Below, in pieces: positions 46,606-57,365 of a stretch of 64,000 nt of DNA; positions within the stretch are counted from its first letter, which is position 1, and each line of letters opens with the position of its first letter. The translations under genes and the position numbers were made by a program. The stretch comes from Narthecium ossifragum (taxonomy: Eukaryota > Streptophyta > Magnoliopsida > Dioscoreales > Nartheciaceae): contig OY986966.1 in NCBI GenBank assembly GCA_963920575.1, positions 1,570,130 to 1,634,129 on the forward strand, read 5' to 3'. The notes below the pieces were generated by a model. The model was not told the origin of the DNA and did not search any database. It saw only the letters and a list, made by a program, of their open reading frames with translations.

Positions 46606-47568
46606 CTCATAATTTGACATATATCAAATTAGTGGTGGATAGATATATGATTAAGCATTTTTTTTAATGTTTTTGTTTTGTAATTAAAAATAATAATAAA
46701 CAAAACTCAGGGTAGCCGAAGATAGGACATGAAAAACGGCGTTGGGATCAAATCATCTAGCTCGACTAGGACTTATTCTATGCACAATAAACTTTTTTGT
46801 CTTTAGAAAATGATGGGCCGCGTTATCGATGAGGCATCGGCAATTTATGATAGCAAAAATAAAAAACTAAACGTAAGCAAGCATATAATATTAGTTTTTA
46901 GTCAATCATAGATTATTTATATTGAGTTGAGGTGATGGTTGGAGTTTATGCGGATTTAAGCTGGATTAATTTACACGCTCAAAAAATAAAAAACATTAAG
47001 TTTTTGATGCTTTACGGGGTACTAAAACACAAAAATACTGATTGGCCTTATTATAGCAGCATATAGTTATGAGCCAGATAGCTTTAGCACATAGGATAAA
47101 GCAGAGGATAGTGTATTAAATTCATACCAAATAAGTCAGCTTGCCTCTTCTAAATATTTACCTCTTTTATTTTCACCAGTTGTCAGGTATATAATGACCT
47201 TATAGTCTAAGCATAATAGTAAATGGTTCCTTGTTAATGTTCAATTGCCTCTTTTATTTGCGTTTTGGCTCCTCTTGTATTGGTTTTCATTGAAAAAAAC
47301 TAAGACAGCCATAAATTTCAAAAATATAATTTGGTAGAAAATTTTAAAAGACATAAACTTCCCTATTGCAATTTTTATCCTTTCGAGTCTGACTTCGACT
47401 CAAAAAAAAATAATCAACCAATTAAAAATAAAATGATCAATCATGGATAGGTTGGTCATTAGTTCCCAAGTGGATAGTAATAAGTTATAGTAATATCACT
47501 TTTTTACTGACTCTAAGTTTGACTAATAAAAATCAAGGGTTTTTTATATATGTGCCCCTGCCAATTTG
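46606..47568. other. AT-rich spacer, copy B
   Basis: It equals 12777-13739. No gene or element ends were recognised. Confidence 0.5.
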
Positions 47569-47990
47569 CTAAATGCACAGTTAATGGTTATTGAATCAGT
47601 TTTGAGGACATTGATGTCAATTTATCGTAAACGTAGAAAACATTGACCTTCTCTTTAGTTGAAGAGAAAAATGTGGAAAACAAATTGACAAACGACCTTC
47701 TATAGACTATATGCAGAGGGCAGACATTTGTTAAGTTTATTGAACTCTGTGTGTTTTGACTTCATAAAATACTATAGATTGCCCATTTGGTTCCCGCCGC
47801 AGGAACCAAAATGGGAGGACAAACGGGGTTCTCCAAAGAACGCCGATGGAGACGAGGTGAGATCTCATACCCTTGCTCTCATCTCCTATTTTGAACAAAG
47901 TATTATTGGAGTCAAACGAAGAAGGGTTATGTTTTCTTTTAATCAAAATTGCATGCACTACTTAGTTCCAATCGAAGATGTGTACACTTA

Positions 47991-48195
47991 GGGCTTGTTT
48001 AGCACGCATCTTGCACGGAATCCTGCGCGGATATCGTGAACGGCGTCCGCATTTTGGTATCCGCCCTTGGGCAGATTCCAAAATGGAATCCGCCCGTGCA
48101 CCAAACGCGAGGATCTGGGAATCCGGGATCCGTGGATTCTGGGATCCGGTGGATTTGCCTCCATTCACCCCCATTCCATGCATCCAAACATGCCC
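47991..48195. mobile_element. Tourist-like MITE, copy B
   Basis: It equals 14162-14366, with TTA target duplications at 47988-47990 and 48196-48198. Confidence 0.8.
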
Positions 48196-48651
48196 TTAGT
48201 TGCACTTTGGCTTCGAAGTTCATGGTTCAGTCTTTTAATGTCTTTTTATTTCAATTGTTGCGAGTACCACAGAAACGTATCAAGTTAATCTACCATGGGG
48301 TTAAACTTAATTTATAGGCATGAAATGTGAAGGCAAACTATGTCATGAGTCTCAAATATACTCATATCAATTATGGGATCACAAATAGTTTACACTCTAT
48401 AAAAAATCCTTTACCCCCTTGGAGCATATTTCTCTTTCTGCAAAAACAAAATGACCAATGCAACCTTTTTTCATTAAGTTTGATTCTATGATTTGATTTA
48501 GGATGGACAGATGTCCTTGCAACACAATATTTTCAACAGTTGACGAAGCCAAGACCTAAGTGATACATGACATGGGAGGTAAGCAATCATGGATGTGCTA
48601 TTCACACCCGATACCCATATACCTCCTGTACCTCACACAAGAGGTGACTGA

Positions 48652-49431
48652 GGGTCCGTTTGGCGAGTGATGTATGAGGTGAATCCAGTGGATTAAGGGA
48701 TGAGCGGATCCCGGATCCACTTTATCCTTTTGTTTGGCGTGCAATGGTGCATGGAATCTGGTCGGATCCGACGACGTCGGATTTCAAAATTTCGGAATCG
48801 CCGACGCCGCTATACATCCCGTTGGAATCCCGAATGAATGAAGAAATCTTAAATGACTATTTTACCCTCTTGATATTTAAAATGATTATATTTATCATAA
48901 CTTTAAATATACATGTTGAAACTTTATGAAATTAGTCTCATTGGAAAGATATCATCGATATCTTCGTTATGAGATCAATATTGAGTATTTTTTAAAGCAA
49001 ATATTTGTTGTAATTTAATTTATAAAATCATTTAATATATTATAACTTAAATTATATTTAAATTTTCAATAATTTCGATCAATCATTTTACATAATTAGA
49101 TGCATTCAAAGAATTAATTTGACCTAAATTTTCAATAATTTCGATCAATCATATCTCGTGGGTATTGTTATTATTATAATAAAAAACATGTTTTAATTTG
49201 AAGAAAATTTAAAGTTTTATTATTAATTTGAATAAAATTAGCAGATTCAACTCATCCATAATAGACAAGCCAAACGCCAGAATCAACAGATTCAGCTCAT
49301 CCCATACAGACCAACCAAACAACAGAACCAAAATTCACGGAATCACCAGATTCAGCTCATTCCCCATTCAGCTAATTCCACAGATTCCTCATTCAGCTAA
49401 TTCATCAGATTCAGGTTTGCCAAACGCACCC
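48652..49431. mobile_element. 780-bp AT-rich MITE in U3
   Basis: The ends are GGGTCCGTTTGGC on the left and GGGTGCGTTTGGC reading in from the right, flanked by TGA (48649-48651, 49432-49434). The interior is AT-rich with repeated AATTTTCAATAATTTCGATC and CAGATTCAGCTCAT strings and no gene. Contig A ends inside it at the base corresponding to 48850. Its short relative at the same site in U2 is 19977-20130. Confidence 0.7.
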
Positions 49432-49807
49432 TGAATGAATTAAAACAGGGATAAGCAAGTTGCAAAGGTTCTACTCTTTCTTGTCTCAAAGGGCTTCATC
49501 GTAGAAGGAAGTAATATGGCCATGGCCATGAGAGCACTGGTCCTTTAATTTGACAAAGGCAAGCATTAGACAAGATCACACTCATATACCCGTCTTTTTT
49601 GGCAACAAAACAAATAAAGAGAGACTGAAGTAGAAGAGAGTGCACATGTGAGTGACTTGATGATCTCTGTAGAAAAGCCCACATTCCAAACTAGTTAAGA
49701 GTTCTCCATCTTTTGCTGCCAGGTTATGATTTATTTCCACCGCTCATTGCACTGCATGCATCCATTCACTTCTAACCTAGTGATGCTAAAAGTTTGCTTG
49801 ACTTCAG

Positions 49808-50069
49808 AAAATACTTGCTGAAATGGCCAAGATGCAAAAGAAGTTGGACCGATTGGAACCAATGGAAATAGGCATCAGGGGCATCCAGAATAGCTGGGGC
49901 TGGAGTAAGGATCTAGTTATTTTTATTTTTGTATTTGTTTTATTATCATATCAACTCATTTTTATTATCATCAGAAAATGTGTTGTTGGGATGGTTTATT
50001 GAGCATAGAAGCAGTCCGGCAGCGATGAAGGCAGACCTGGACTGGATCTGGGGCTGGTGGGGGAGGTAA
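49808..50069 (+). CDS. Two-exon coiled-coil/Trp-rich cassette c3
   Basis: Exon 1 (49808-49904) follows TTCAG, encodes KILAEMAKMQKKLDRLE, then a linker ending IQNSWGW, and has donor GTAAGG. A 70-bp intron is followed by exon 2 (49975-50069), with NVLLGWFIEH, then ADLDWIWGWWGR and TAA. The module is 63 residues and open, with the same phases as c1. Predicted features are a short amphipathic coiled coil and a hydrophobic Trp-rich tail that could sit at a membrane. I recognise no family, and the 5' exon is unknown. The intron is about 90% like that of c1, whereas the exons are roughly 60-65% alike. Confidence 0.5.
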
Positions 50070-50364
50070 GTGGGGCAGATTGTATGTTCCTTGTGTTTCA
50101 TATGGTTTGCAAGTTCATTTCCAAAAAGTTGAAAATCTATCTGATAGTTGTTGACCTCACACCTGTTTCTGATGTCATCTTTTCTTTCTTGCAAATAATT
50201 GATGATTGGGACATGTCTCTTTGCAAATTTTCTTGGCGTTGTCATATTTGTTTTGGTGATCGCTTATCAACGGACCGAACTAAGATGTTTTAGTGATGTT
50301 TGATGGTGCTCAATTTGTAGTGAACTTTTGAACTCTTTCATAAAACTGAGGCCATCATTGAAGC

Positions 50365-50795
50365 ACCAAACCTGGAGTGGATTCGGGGTTGGTGGGGGAG
50401 TAACCGGAGCAGATTTTATTAGATGTGGAACAATCTTGGCTGTGTGAAGTCACGTTTGTTTGTATGAAAACTTTTGGTTATGCTCCGCCTCTACCGGAAC
50501 CCATGGCTGCTTGCTTCATCAATCATTCTGTCTGTTATCCTTACATTGAAGCCGAAGGTGATTTTGGTCGTTTAAGCAATCTGGAAGAAGTAAGGCAAAC
50601 CTGGAGTGGATTCGGGGCTGGTGGGCGATGTAGCTGGGGCAGATTTTATTAGATGGGGTACTAAGGCTGTGTTGAGTCACGCTTGTTTGTATGAAAACTT
50701 TTGGTTATGCTTCGCCTCTGACGGAACCGATGGCTGCTTGCTTCATCAATCATTTTCTTTGTAATCCTTACATTGAAGCCGAAGGCTTGTTAATT
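50365..50795 (+). repeat. Tandem duplication with Trp-rich tail remnants
   Basis: Two units of about 230 bp (50365-50590 and 50596-50795) each begin AACCTGGAGTGGATTCGGGG, which encodes the LEWIRGWW-like end of the cassette second exon. They then share GTATGAAAACTTTTGGTTAT and CTGCTTGCTTCATCAATCAT. They look like extra copies of the cassette 3' end and its 3' UTR without the first exon. Confidence 0.7.
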
Positions 50796-51102
50796 TTTTG
50801 GTTACCTGAGTAAAGTGCTTATGCTTCTAGATTAGTTGGGTTTGGAGTTGGCTCGGTCTCTGTGAGTGGACCCAGTTTGCATACTTCAATGCGTTAGTTT
50901 ACTTTGTAATATGGATTTCAATCTCGTGCAACTTGGTTTGATCCAAATTTTTAATTTCTTCATGTAGTTCGAGTCTCTTAATCTGACTCATGATTTGACA
51001 TGTCAAACAGCTGATGGATTTATGCTTCCAGTACATGAAGAACGATGTTGGGATGAAATCATCTTCAGAAGATAATTGTCATTTAGTCTCATTTGGAGAT
51101 CT

Positions 51103-51302
51103 NNNNNNNNNNNNNNNNNNNNNNNNNNNNNNNNNNNNNNNNNNNNNNNNNNNNNNNNNNNNNNNNNNNNNNNNNNNNNNNNNNNNNNNNNNNNNNNNNN
51201 NNNNNNNNNNNNNNNNNNNNNNNNNNNNNNNNNNNNNNNNNNNNNNNNNNNNNNNNNNNNNNNNNNNNNNNNNNNNNNNNNNNNNNNNNNNNNNNNNNNN
51301 NN
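51103..51302. other. Assembly gap, 200 N
   Basis: This is the second fixed-size gap. It probably hides the 5' exons of the CUE-like gene. Confidence 1.
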
Positions 51303-51526
51303 AAGAAAGCAGATTGGTATTTGAATAGATTAGTGGTACAGTTTGGCTAGCCTTCTGATTTGCATTGACAGTAGTTCACATATTAATAAAAAAGAGAGGC
51401 GTTTGTTATCTGCATTGGCATGTTTGATCATAGATCATGCATCTTGGTTGTGGATGGTTTCATGAGGTCCTTTCAGTGTATCTCCTTCCACGTTCTGCTG
51501 ATCCAATTTTCTGTGACATTTGTTAG

Positions 51527-52962
51527 GTCATTGAAACAGTTTTAAAGACCCATGATCATAAAATTGATGACGCTATCAAGAGTCTCACTGCTCTCTGTCT
51601 TGGTGATGGTTCTGCAAGAGATCAATACGTGATTGCTGCTGCAATGCTTCCTAGAGATGACAATGTCATTCAAGGTTGGAGGTTTGGTTTCAATTTTCTG
51701 TATCTTAGAAATCTTTTCTTTACTTTGGTTGTTGATTAACAGCTTACCATGCTCGAGTATTGCAAACGTGCTTTCTTTAGATCTTTCTCCTCCCTTATTT
51801 GCCAGATGCTACAGACTCTCAGGCATCTCAAGAGAAAGTTGAAGTAATTGAAAATGGCAGTTTGGACCTGAGGTCAAGTTTGCCCCAGAGCAGGTCTTCT
51901 TGGGTCGATACATTTGTACAAGAAATGATGAATGCATCAAATTGGGATGACGTGCGTGACCGTGCAAGGAAGATTTTGGAAGCTTTTGAAAGAGATGTGC
52001 TTTCCCACAGTACTCCATCAGAAGAGGTAGAGGAGGTCTTTCTGGATGGGTTTCTATGGCTGTACTGTTATTGCTTGCAATCTAACAAAAATAGGTTGCT
52101 TCTGTTATAGGTTCATCTTTTAGAGCAGCATGAGATTGCTTTACTAAAAGATCAACTACAATGTTTGCTTAGAGAAAATCAAATTCTTAAGAGAGCGGTT
52201 GCTATTCAGCATGAGCGCAATTTGGAGGATGAGGAGAAGTTAAAGGAAATGGAACAGTTGAAACACATTTTAAGCCAGTACCAAGAACAAGTTCGGACAT
52301 TGGAGGTACTCTTTTTTTTTTACATGTTGAGCCAAGTGGCTAAAGTAAAAAGGACAACATTGGAGGTACCCAAGATAACCTCAATCTGTGCATTTACATT
52401 ATTTGAACATTCTAAAACAGAGATGTTAAACATAAGCTTCACCATCAATTAGTTACAGTCGCTGTTAGGTAAGAGCAAGTTTTTTTCAAGGCCTGTTTTC
52501 AAAATTAGTTTTGTAACATTAAATGTTAAAGCTAGTTTCGAACAGATAATTATCAGCCTCAATCCCCATTCTTTGGGTTAGTTTTGTCAACTTGTAAATG
52601 ATTATGAAACCAAAAGCTCTTATTCTCATATAGAGAACACTAAAACTGGAAGTGAATTATGGAATCGGAGGGTTACAATCAGCTTGTAGCCTGCTATAGC
52701 ATAAATTACGAACTTTTTGTACCAGAGTTGCTGTTCTCTTGACTGCATCTGTCTTGTTGTGATATTTATGTGGAAAAAGGTCATTTTGGACTACATTCAG
52801 ACAAGTTTAATAATTATGCAATGAGTTTTGGATGTATTGTTGGTTGTGATTGAAGTATTCCTTTGTTTGCTGCAGCTGAACAACTACACATTGAAGATCC
52901 ATCTTCAGAGAGCACAGGAAGCCAACTCTATGCCTAATCGTTTCCACCCAGACATCTTTTAA
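51527..52962 (+). CDS. CUE-like coiled-coil protein, 5' end missing
   Basis: Four exons with consistent phases remain: 51527-51674, 51806-52026, 52111-52305 and 52876-52962 (TAA at 52960-52962), encoding about 216 residues. The first encodes HDHKIDDAIKSLTALCLG, like the end of a CUE or UBA-like ubiquitin-binding helix bundle. The second has SSWVDTFVQEMMNASNWDDV. The third is a strong coiled coil (LLEQHEIALLKDQLQCLLRE...). The fourth ends RFHPDIF. This order fits plant CUE-domain proteins of the 'ubiquitin system component Cue' type. The 5' exons would lie in the gap or in the unsequenced join. Intron 3 is long (570 bp). The second exon end could also be 52035. Confidence 0.75.
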
Positions 52963-53662
52963 ACTTTAAAGCCCTGCCTACAATCTTGCATCCGACCGTA
53001 GTTCTTGGTATGAATATGGCTTGAGATATGCCTTGGAAATTTGTGGCACACAATAATAGTGCCTTCTTGATATTGCAAATTGATCCGGCGTTTGTGCCAG
53101 TGTGTAATCTCTGTTCAAATCAACTGAAGCTATATCTTAAATTTACCAGTTTAATTTGTATTTCTTGTGAGGTTGCTATATCATTTTCTGTGGGGTAGTT
53201 TTAAAGTTATTTGTGTTGAATGTTTAACTATGTATACTAGAATTGCTGAAATGCATTGTGTTGAAAATGTACAACAGCAATATATTACTGGTCAAAATTG
53301 CTTGAGGGGAAAATTGATATGAAGAACAAATGGCATCCCTTCCTTCGGTGAAGTTTTGCCTTTCTTTGAATAAACTACGAAGATCTGTTTGTTTCCAGTT
53401 TGCATGACATCATGCAATTTTAAAAAAAAAAATTTATTCAGTGATATCAAATCAACTAGTAGCATGATCTCTTTTGAAGAACGTCATAGCTGAGATGCAG
53501 GATTATTCAATCATTTATTCTGAATCGCAAATCATGTCTAAATAAGACGATGCTTCAAATCGTCATACAATGTAGCAGGTTCCTAATCAAGACAGAACTA
53601 ATCTTTATTGACTACTCTAGATCTAGGCATTCTGTTCACTGCTCTAATCCTAGCTGCAACCT
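52963..53662. other. Convergent intergenic region, CUE-like gene to phosphatase 1
   Basis: It holds both 3' ends: the CUE-like gene reads rightward and the phosphatase leftward. No further gene is seen. The right part (from about 53515, TCGCAAATCATGTCTAAATA) is repeated before phosphatase 2 (from about 61165), marking the extent of the tandem duplication. Confidence 0.6.
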
Positions 53663-55674
53663 TTACTCATAAGGACGATTGACTCTGTTGTAGAACCATA
53701 CAGAGTCACCAAGTTCTCTCACGCCATTCGCATTCCTGTGCCACGAGTAGTATGCATGAGTCCTGTTCTTGATCTCCAGAGTTGCATGCCCAAAGCTCGA
53801 CTCTCGGAATGCCGAGTAATCAGGTTGTGGATTAACAAGACTGCATCACATACATTAGTTTCCATTTCCAATCAGTTCTAGGAGAAGAGTCCAGAAACCT
53901 ACAAGAAACATGGGTTTAAAGAAGTATCCTCACCCCCATACCAATCCTTCAATGTTGCCTCCATCACCAACTGTAACGTAAACTGGAGCATCCTCGTTAG
54001 GTACAGGTGAGCAATCTTTGTTTTGGATGTTGTATGCTATGTTGGAAATACGTTTCTGAGAAGAATTATAACAATGTCATCAAGTAGTTCAATGAGTTCC
54101 TACTAGAATATGTATTAGAGAATAGTTGATGGATTGGAAAAAATTTACCGATCTTTCGTAAGCATGAACATGTCCAGCAAAAACAAGATCAACCTTGTGC
54201 TCTACAATCCATGATTCAAACTGGACCCTCATGGACTCCCCTTCCATGTAATGAGTTTGAAAGGTACTGTACCATGGAGTGTGGACCAAAACTATCAGCC
54301 ATGGAGTCTCAGTTCTGTTCACCTTGGGAAGCTCTTGCTTGAGCCATTCATACTGTGGCATATACTTCTCTGCAAAGGATATATCATTAAACCAAAAGCT
54401 TTGATATAATTGCAATAAAAAGAGTTGAAGATTGGAGTCTCACCAGAAGAAGAGTAAGAGGAGAGAACAATGATGTGAGCGGATGCACGCCTTACAGAAT
54501 ACCACAAAGGAGATGTACTCTGGGAGGCTTTGTATGGAGTTGCGAAACGGTTGAGGTAAGGCCTGAAAGGTGACGTCTCACCCTGCAGACATTTTAAAAA
54601 CAACTCATGTAGAACATTCAAGTAGAACAATTGAAGCTGAATATCCACCAAGAATTTATAATAAAAGACTCACGATCCATGGAACGTAATCGATTTCGTG
54701 ATTGCCTGCAACCCAAATCCAAGGCTGGTAAGCAGCGTTTCTCTCAACGAATCTCTCCCAGGTATCCCACCTCCTGTTGTCATGCTTATAGTAATGATCT
54801 TGGTACGCCAGATCTCCAAGGAACAGCAAGGCTTGACCATTGTCTCCGTCGTAGTGGCTGAGAGTTTGATTTGAATCAAATGTTTGCCCAAGATCACCTG
54901 CATGGGAACAACATACATACCCAGATGATTGATTGACGATTGATTACAATATGGCTAATTAAGTTCCAGTGAGCAAGATGGATCTTAGAGGAGATGAAAC
55001 CAACCAATGAGGCCAAACTTGTAGGGAACGTCAGGTCCTATTGCTGGAGGGGTTGTGAACCAGAACTGGCGGCTGGATTCCCCGATCCCAACCTCATAGA
55101 AGTACTGGGTATCGTACTGTATAAAAACCAAGCATCAAACAAGAGGATCTTCACATGAAGTATATCGATTTAAGAAGAGTGTATACATTAATGTAAATAC
55201 CTCCAAGTTGTTAAGGAAGCAGTGATGGATGTAACCAGATCTATAGTCGGAGTAGTTGTAGGTGGTGACCGTGGCGTGGGCCTGATACTGTGTCTTGTTC
55301 TCCTTGGTGCCATACAAGACCAAGTCAGACCCAGCCTCTTCAGGTGTGGTCCATGATACGATCACACTCTTCCCATTGTAGTCTCCTTGCGTGATGTGAA
55401 CCTGAAAGCCATTAGGAGCGCAAACAAATCAAATTAAGCTTTGTAATGAGATCAAAGCTACGATGGTACGTACTGAAGACTAACTACTTGAAAGAGGAAA
55501 GACCTGCTCTGGAGCATTATAACCAGGGGGAGGTCGGAAGATGTCGCTGCCGAAGGGCATGTCGCCGCCATTCTCGGACTTGCGTACGTAGTTGCTCGTC
55601 ACGCCACCATGACACAGTGTTGCCAGGCTTAGGAGGAGCAGAGCCATCGCCATTAATGGACCTTTTGAGCCCAT
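53663..55674 (-). CDS. Purple acid phosphatase 1 (secreted, eight exons)
   Basis: Exons on the minus strand are 55674-55504, 55401-55201, 55116-55005, 54897-54674, 54582-54444, 54369-54149, 54055-53934 and 53840-53663. All junctions are GT-AG and in phase, giving 455 residues, normal for plant high-molecular-weight PAPs. A signal peptide (residues 1-22, [20 protein letters not shown]...) is followed by a fibronectin-like N domain ([13 protein letters not shown]). All five metal-binding blocks are present: [24 protein letters not shown] and GHVHAYERS. The enzyme hydrolyses phosphomonoesters with an Fe(III)-Zn/Mn/Fe(II) centre, in apoplast or vacuole, and plant members are often induced by phosphate starvation. 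N-glycosylation sites such as NKT and NRT are seen. It is a tandem paralogue of 61307-63324. Confidence 0.96.
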
Positions 55675-55741
55675 TGCGACTACCTTCTTCGACTAGCCTG
55701 CTATGCTGCAATGCAATCACAAACTATGAAGAAAAGCTATC

Positions 55742-55750
55742 CTATTTATA
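55742..55750 (-). promoter_or_regulatory. TATA box of phosphatase 1
   Basis: TATAAATAG on the minus strand lies about 68 bp upstream of the ATG at 55674. Confidence 0.65.
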
Positions 55751-55916
55751 GCATCGCGTGGATAACAACAACTCTTCTTATGGATAAGACGAGATCGATT
55801 TAATTAGGAGTTGATCCAATCCAAGATTGGGACTTGGGATTCACACTCATCATATCAAAGAGAATAAGAGATAGGTACACATCTTTAGGTGGTTAGACTT
55901 GCTGGTTTAATCTTCC

Positions 55917-56027
55917 TCGAACCGGGCTGGGTTAAAGTCCAGCCCATCATAGTCGGCCGACGAATCTTTAATTTTCTAGAACCGGGCTGGGTTGAAGTCC
56001 AGCCCATCATAGTCGGCCCACGAATCA
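55917..56027. repeat. 60-bp tandem duplication upstream of phosphatase 1
   Basis: Two units (ACCGGGCTGGGTT(A/G)AAGTCC... at 55921 and 55981) are nearly identical over about 50 bases. Each contains GGGCTGG(G)TT...CCAGCCC, so each can form a small hairpin. Confidence 0.9.
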
Positions 56028-56470
56028 AAGCCTAAAAGCCAACACATGAGAATAATGCAACAGCTGCGCCACAGGCTACAATCACATGGCATGCATGAAA
56101 GGTATCATTACTGTTTTTGTTGAGATGAGGAATGCATTGCCATTTCACCATGCATTAGGTCTGTATTTCAATCGGAGGAGAGCTAGGGGTAGAATTTTCT
56201 ATCCACTGTGTTTCCGTTGGGCATGAAACTAGAAATTGATTTTGAAGTAGAGAGGGGTGCGAGGAGAGTAGAGAGGGGTGCGGGGATATTGGAGGCCACC
56301 AAGGAGTTTAATTTTGAGATAAAGATAAACCATTTAATAAAGCTTGATGTAATATGTAATTTTAGGGAACTTTAGCTTATATTTTATTTTTATTTTTATT
56401 TTTATTTTTTGATTAATTTAGCATATACTTTTAGCTTTAGTGTTTCGAGTAAGCTTGTCTCAACTCGAAC

Positions 56471-56644
56471 CAGCGACGATGATCCAAGGGGTGATGGAGG
56501 CGCGGGCAAGGATATTTAGGCATGTTCACAGCGACGGCAATCCAAGGGGTGATGGAGGCGCGGGCGAGGATATTTAGGCATGTTCACAACGATGACAATC
56601 CGAGGGTTGATGGAGGCACGGGCGAGAATATTTAGGCACGTTGA
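56471..56644. repeat. 58-bp tandem repeat, three units
   Basis: The units are 56471-56528, 56529-56586 and 56587-56644, each with GATGGAGGC(G/A)CGGGC and TATTTAGGCA. The third unit is the most diverged. Intergenic function is unknown. Confidence 0.92.
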
Positions 56645-57004
56645 CTTCTCATCTCATACATGATCAAGCAATTACAAAGTACTGAAATGAAAGAAAATGA
56701 GGCCTGTTTATAGCATGATTGGTTGCCGAGGATAATAACAACTATAAGATCGATTTGTTTCATGAGGTAAATTAGGAGTTGATTGTGTTATAAGAATAAC
56801 AATCCAATTCACCCTTCTAAATTTTGGAACAAGTTTCTTATGTTTATTGATTGGTAGGGGTGTCCATCCGGGCTTTTATCCTAGACGATTGGGTTAGAGG
56901 TAATATCCGATCTTGCCCTTGTAATTTTTTGGACGGGTCTGACCAGTGCCGGGTCTAATAAGCCTTCTACCCGGCTCGCCTAGGTATGGGCTTGCTCGGC
57001 TTGA

Positions 57005-57365
57005 AGACTAGGAGTGAGTATTCGGTAAAAATCGAACCGGAATACTGAATACCGAAATATTGAAATTTTTCGGCACACTAATTTAAAAACCGAATCAAAC
57101 TGAATTCATGCAAAAACTGGACCGAATCAGAAAAAAACTAAAATAATTCGTAGTTTTTAACCCTACAATATAAAACCGAATCGAACCGAAATAAGATATA
57201 TAACTTAAAAAATTTCGGTATTTCGGTATTTATTAAATTTTAAAAATAAAAACCGAAACCGAACCGAGTATCGATTTTTTGACAAAAAAAACCGAACCGA
57301 ACCGAATATACTGAAAAATTGAACCGAATTGTCTGATTCGGTTCTAGAAGTTCGGTTCGGTTTTG
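57005..57365. repeat. Degenerate ACCGAA-rich satellite-like stretch
   Basis: Many short imperfect repeats of AACCGAA/CCGAATCGAACCGAA and TTCGGTTCGG occur in both orientations, with TATTTCGGTATTT runs. There is no coding potential. It contrasts with the GC-rich stretch that follows. Confidence 0.75.

Larger units (their letters stand above)
33830..48850 (+). repeat. Large exact direct duplication, copy B
   Basis: This is the partner of 1-15021. It sits inside one uninterrupted contig (15222-51102), so both boundaries are ordinary sequence here: the left one lies within the LTR element's gag leader and the right one inside a MITE. Neither edge shows a repeat or element end that would explain a biological breakpoint. 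Confidence 0.95.
48369..50080 (+). repeat. Repeat unit U3, complete
   Basis: It matches U1 before the MITE (48369-48560 with 8550-8720) and after it (49440-49795 with 8700-9040). It then goes directly into cassette c3. Upstream and intron sequence are close to U1, but the exons are not. Confidence 0.75.

Noticed and set aside
54631..54861. Plus-strand frame over phosphatase 1
   Set aside because: It is the complement of exon 4, which carries the metal-binding blocks on the minus strand.
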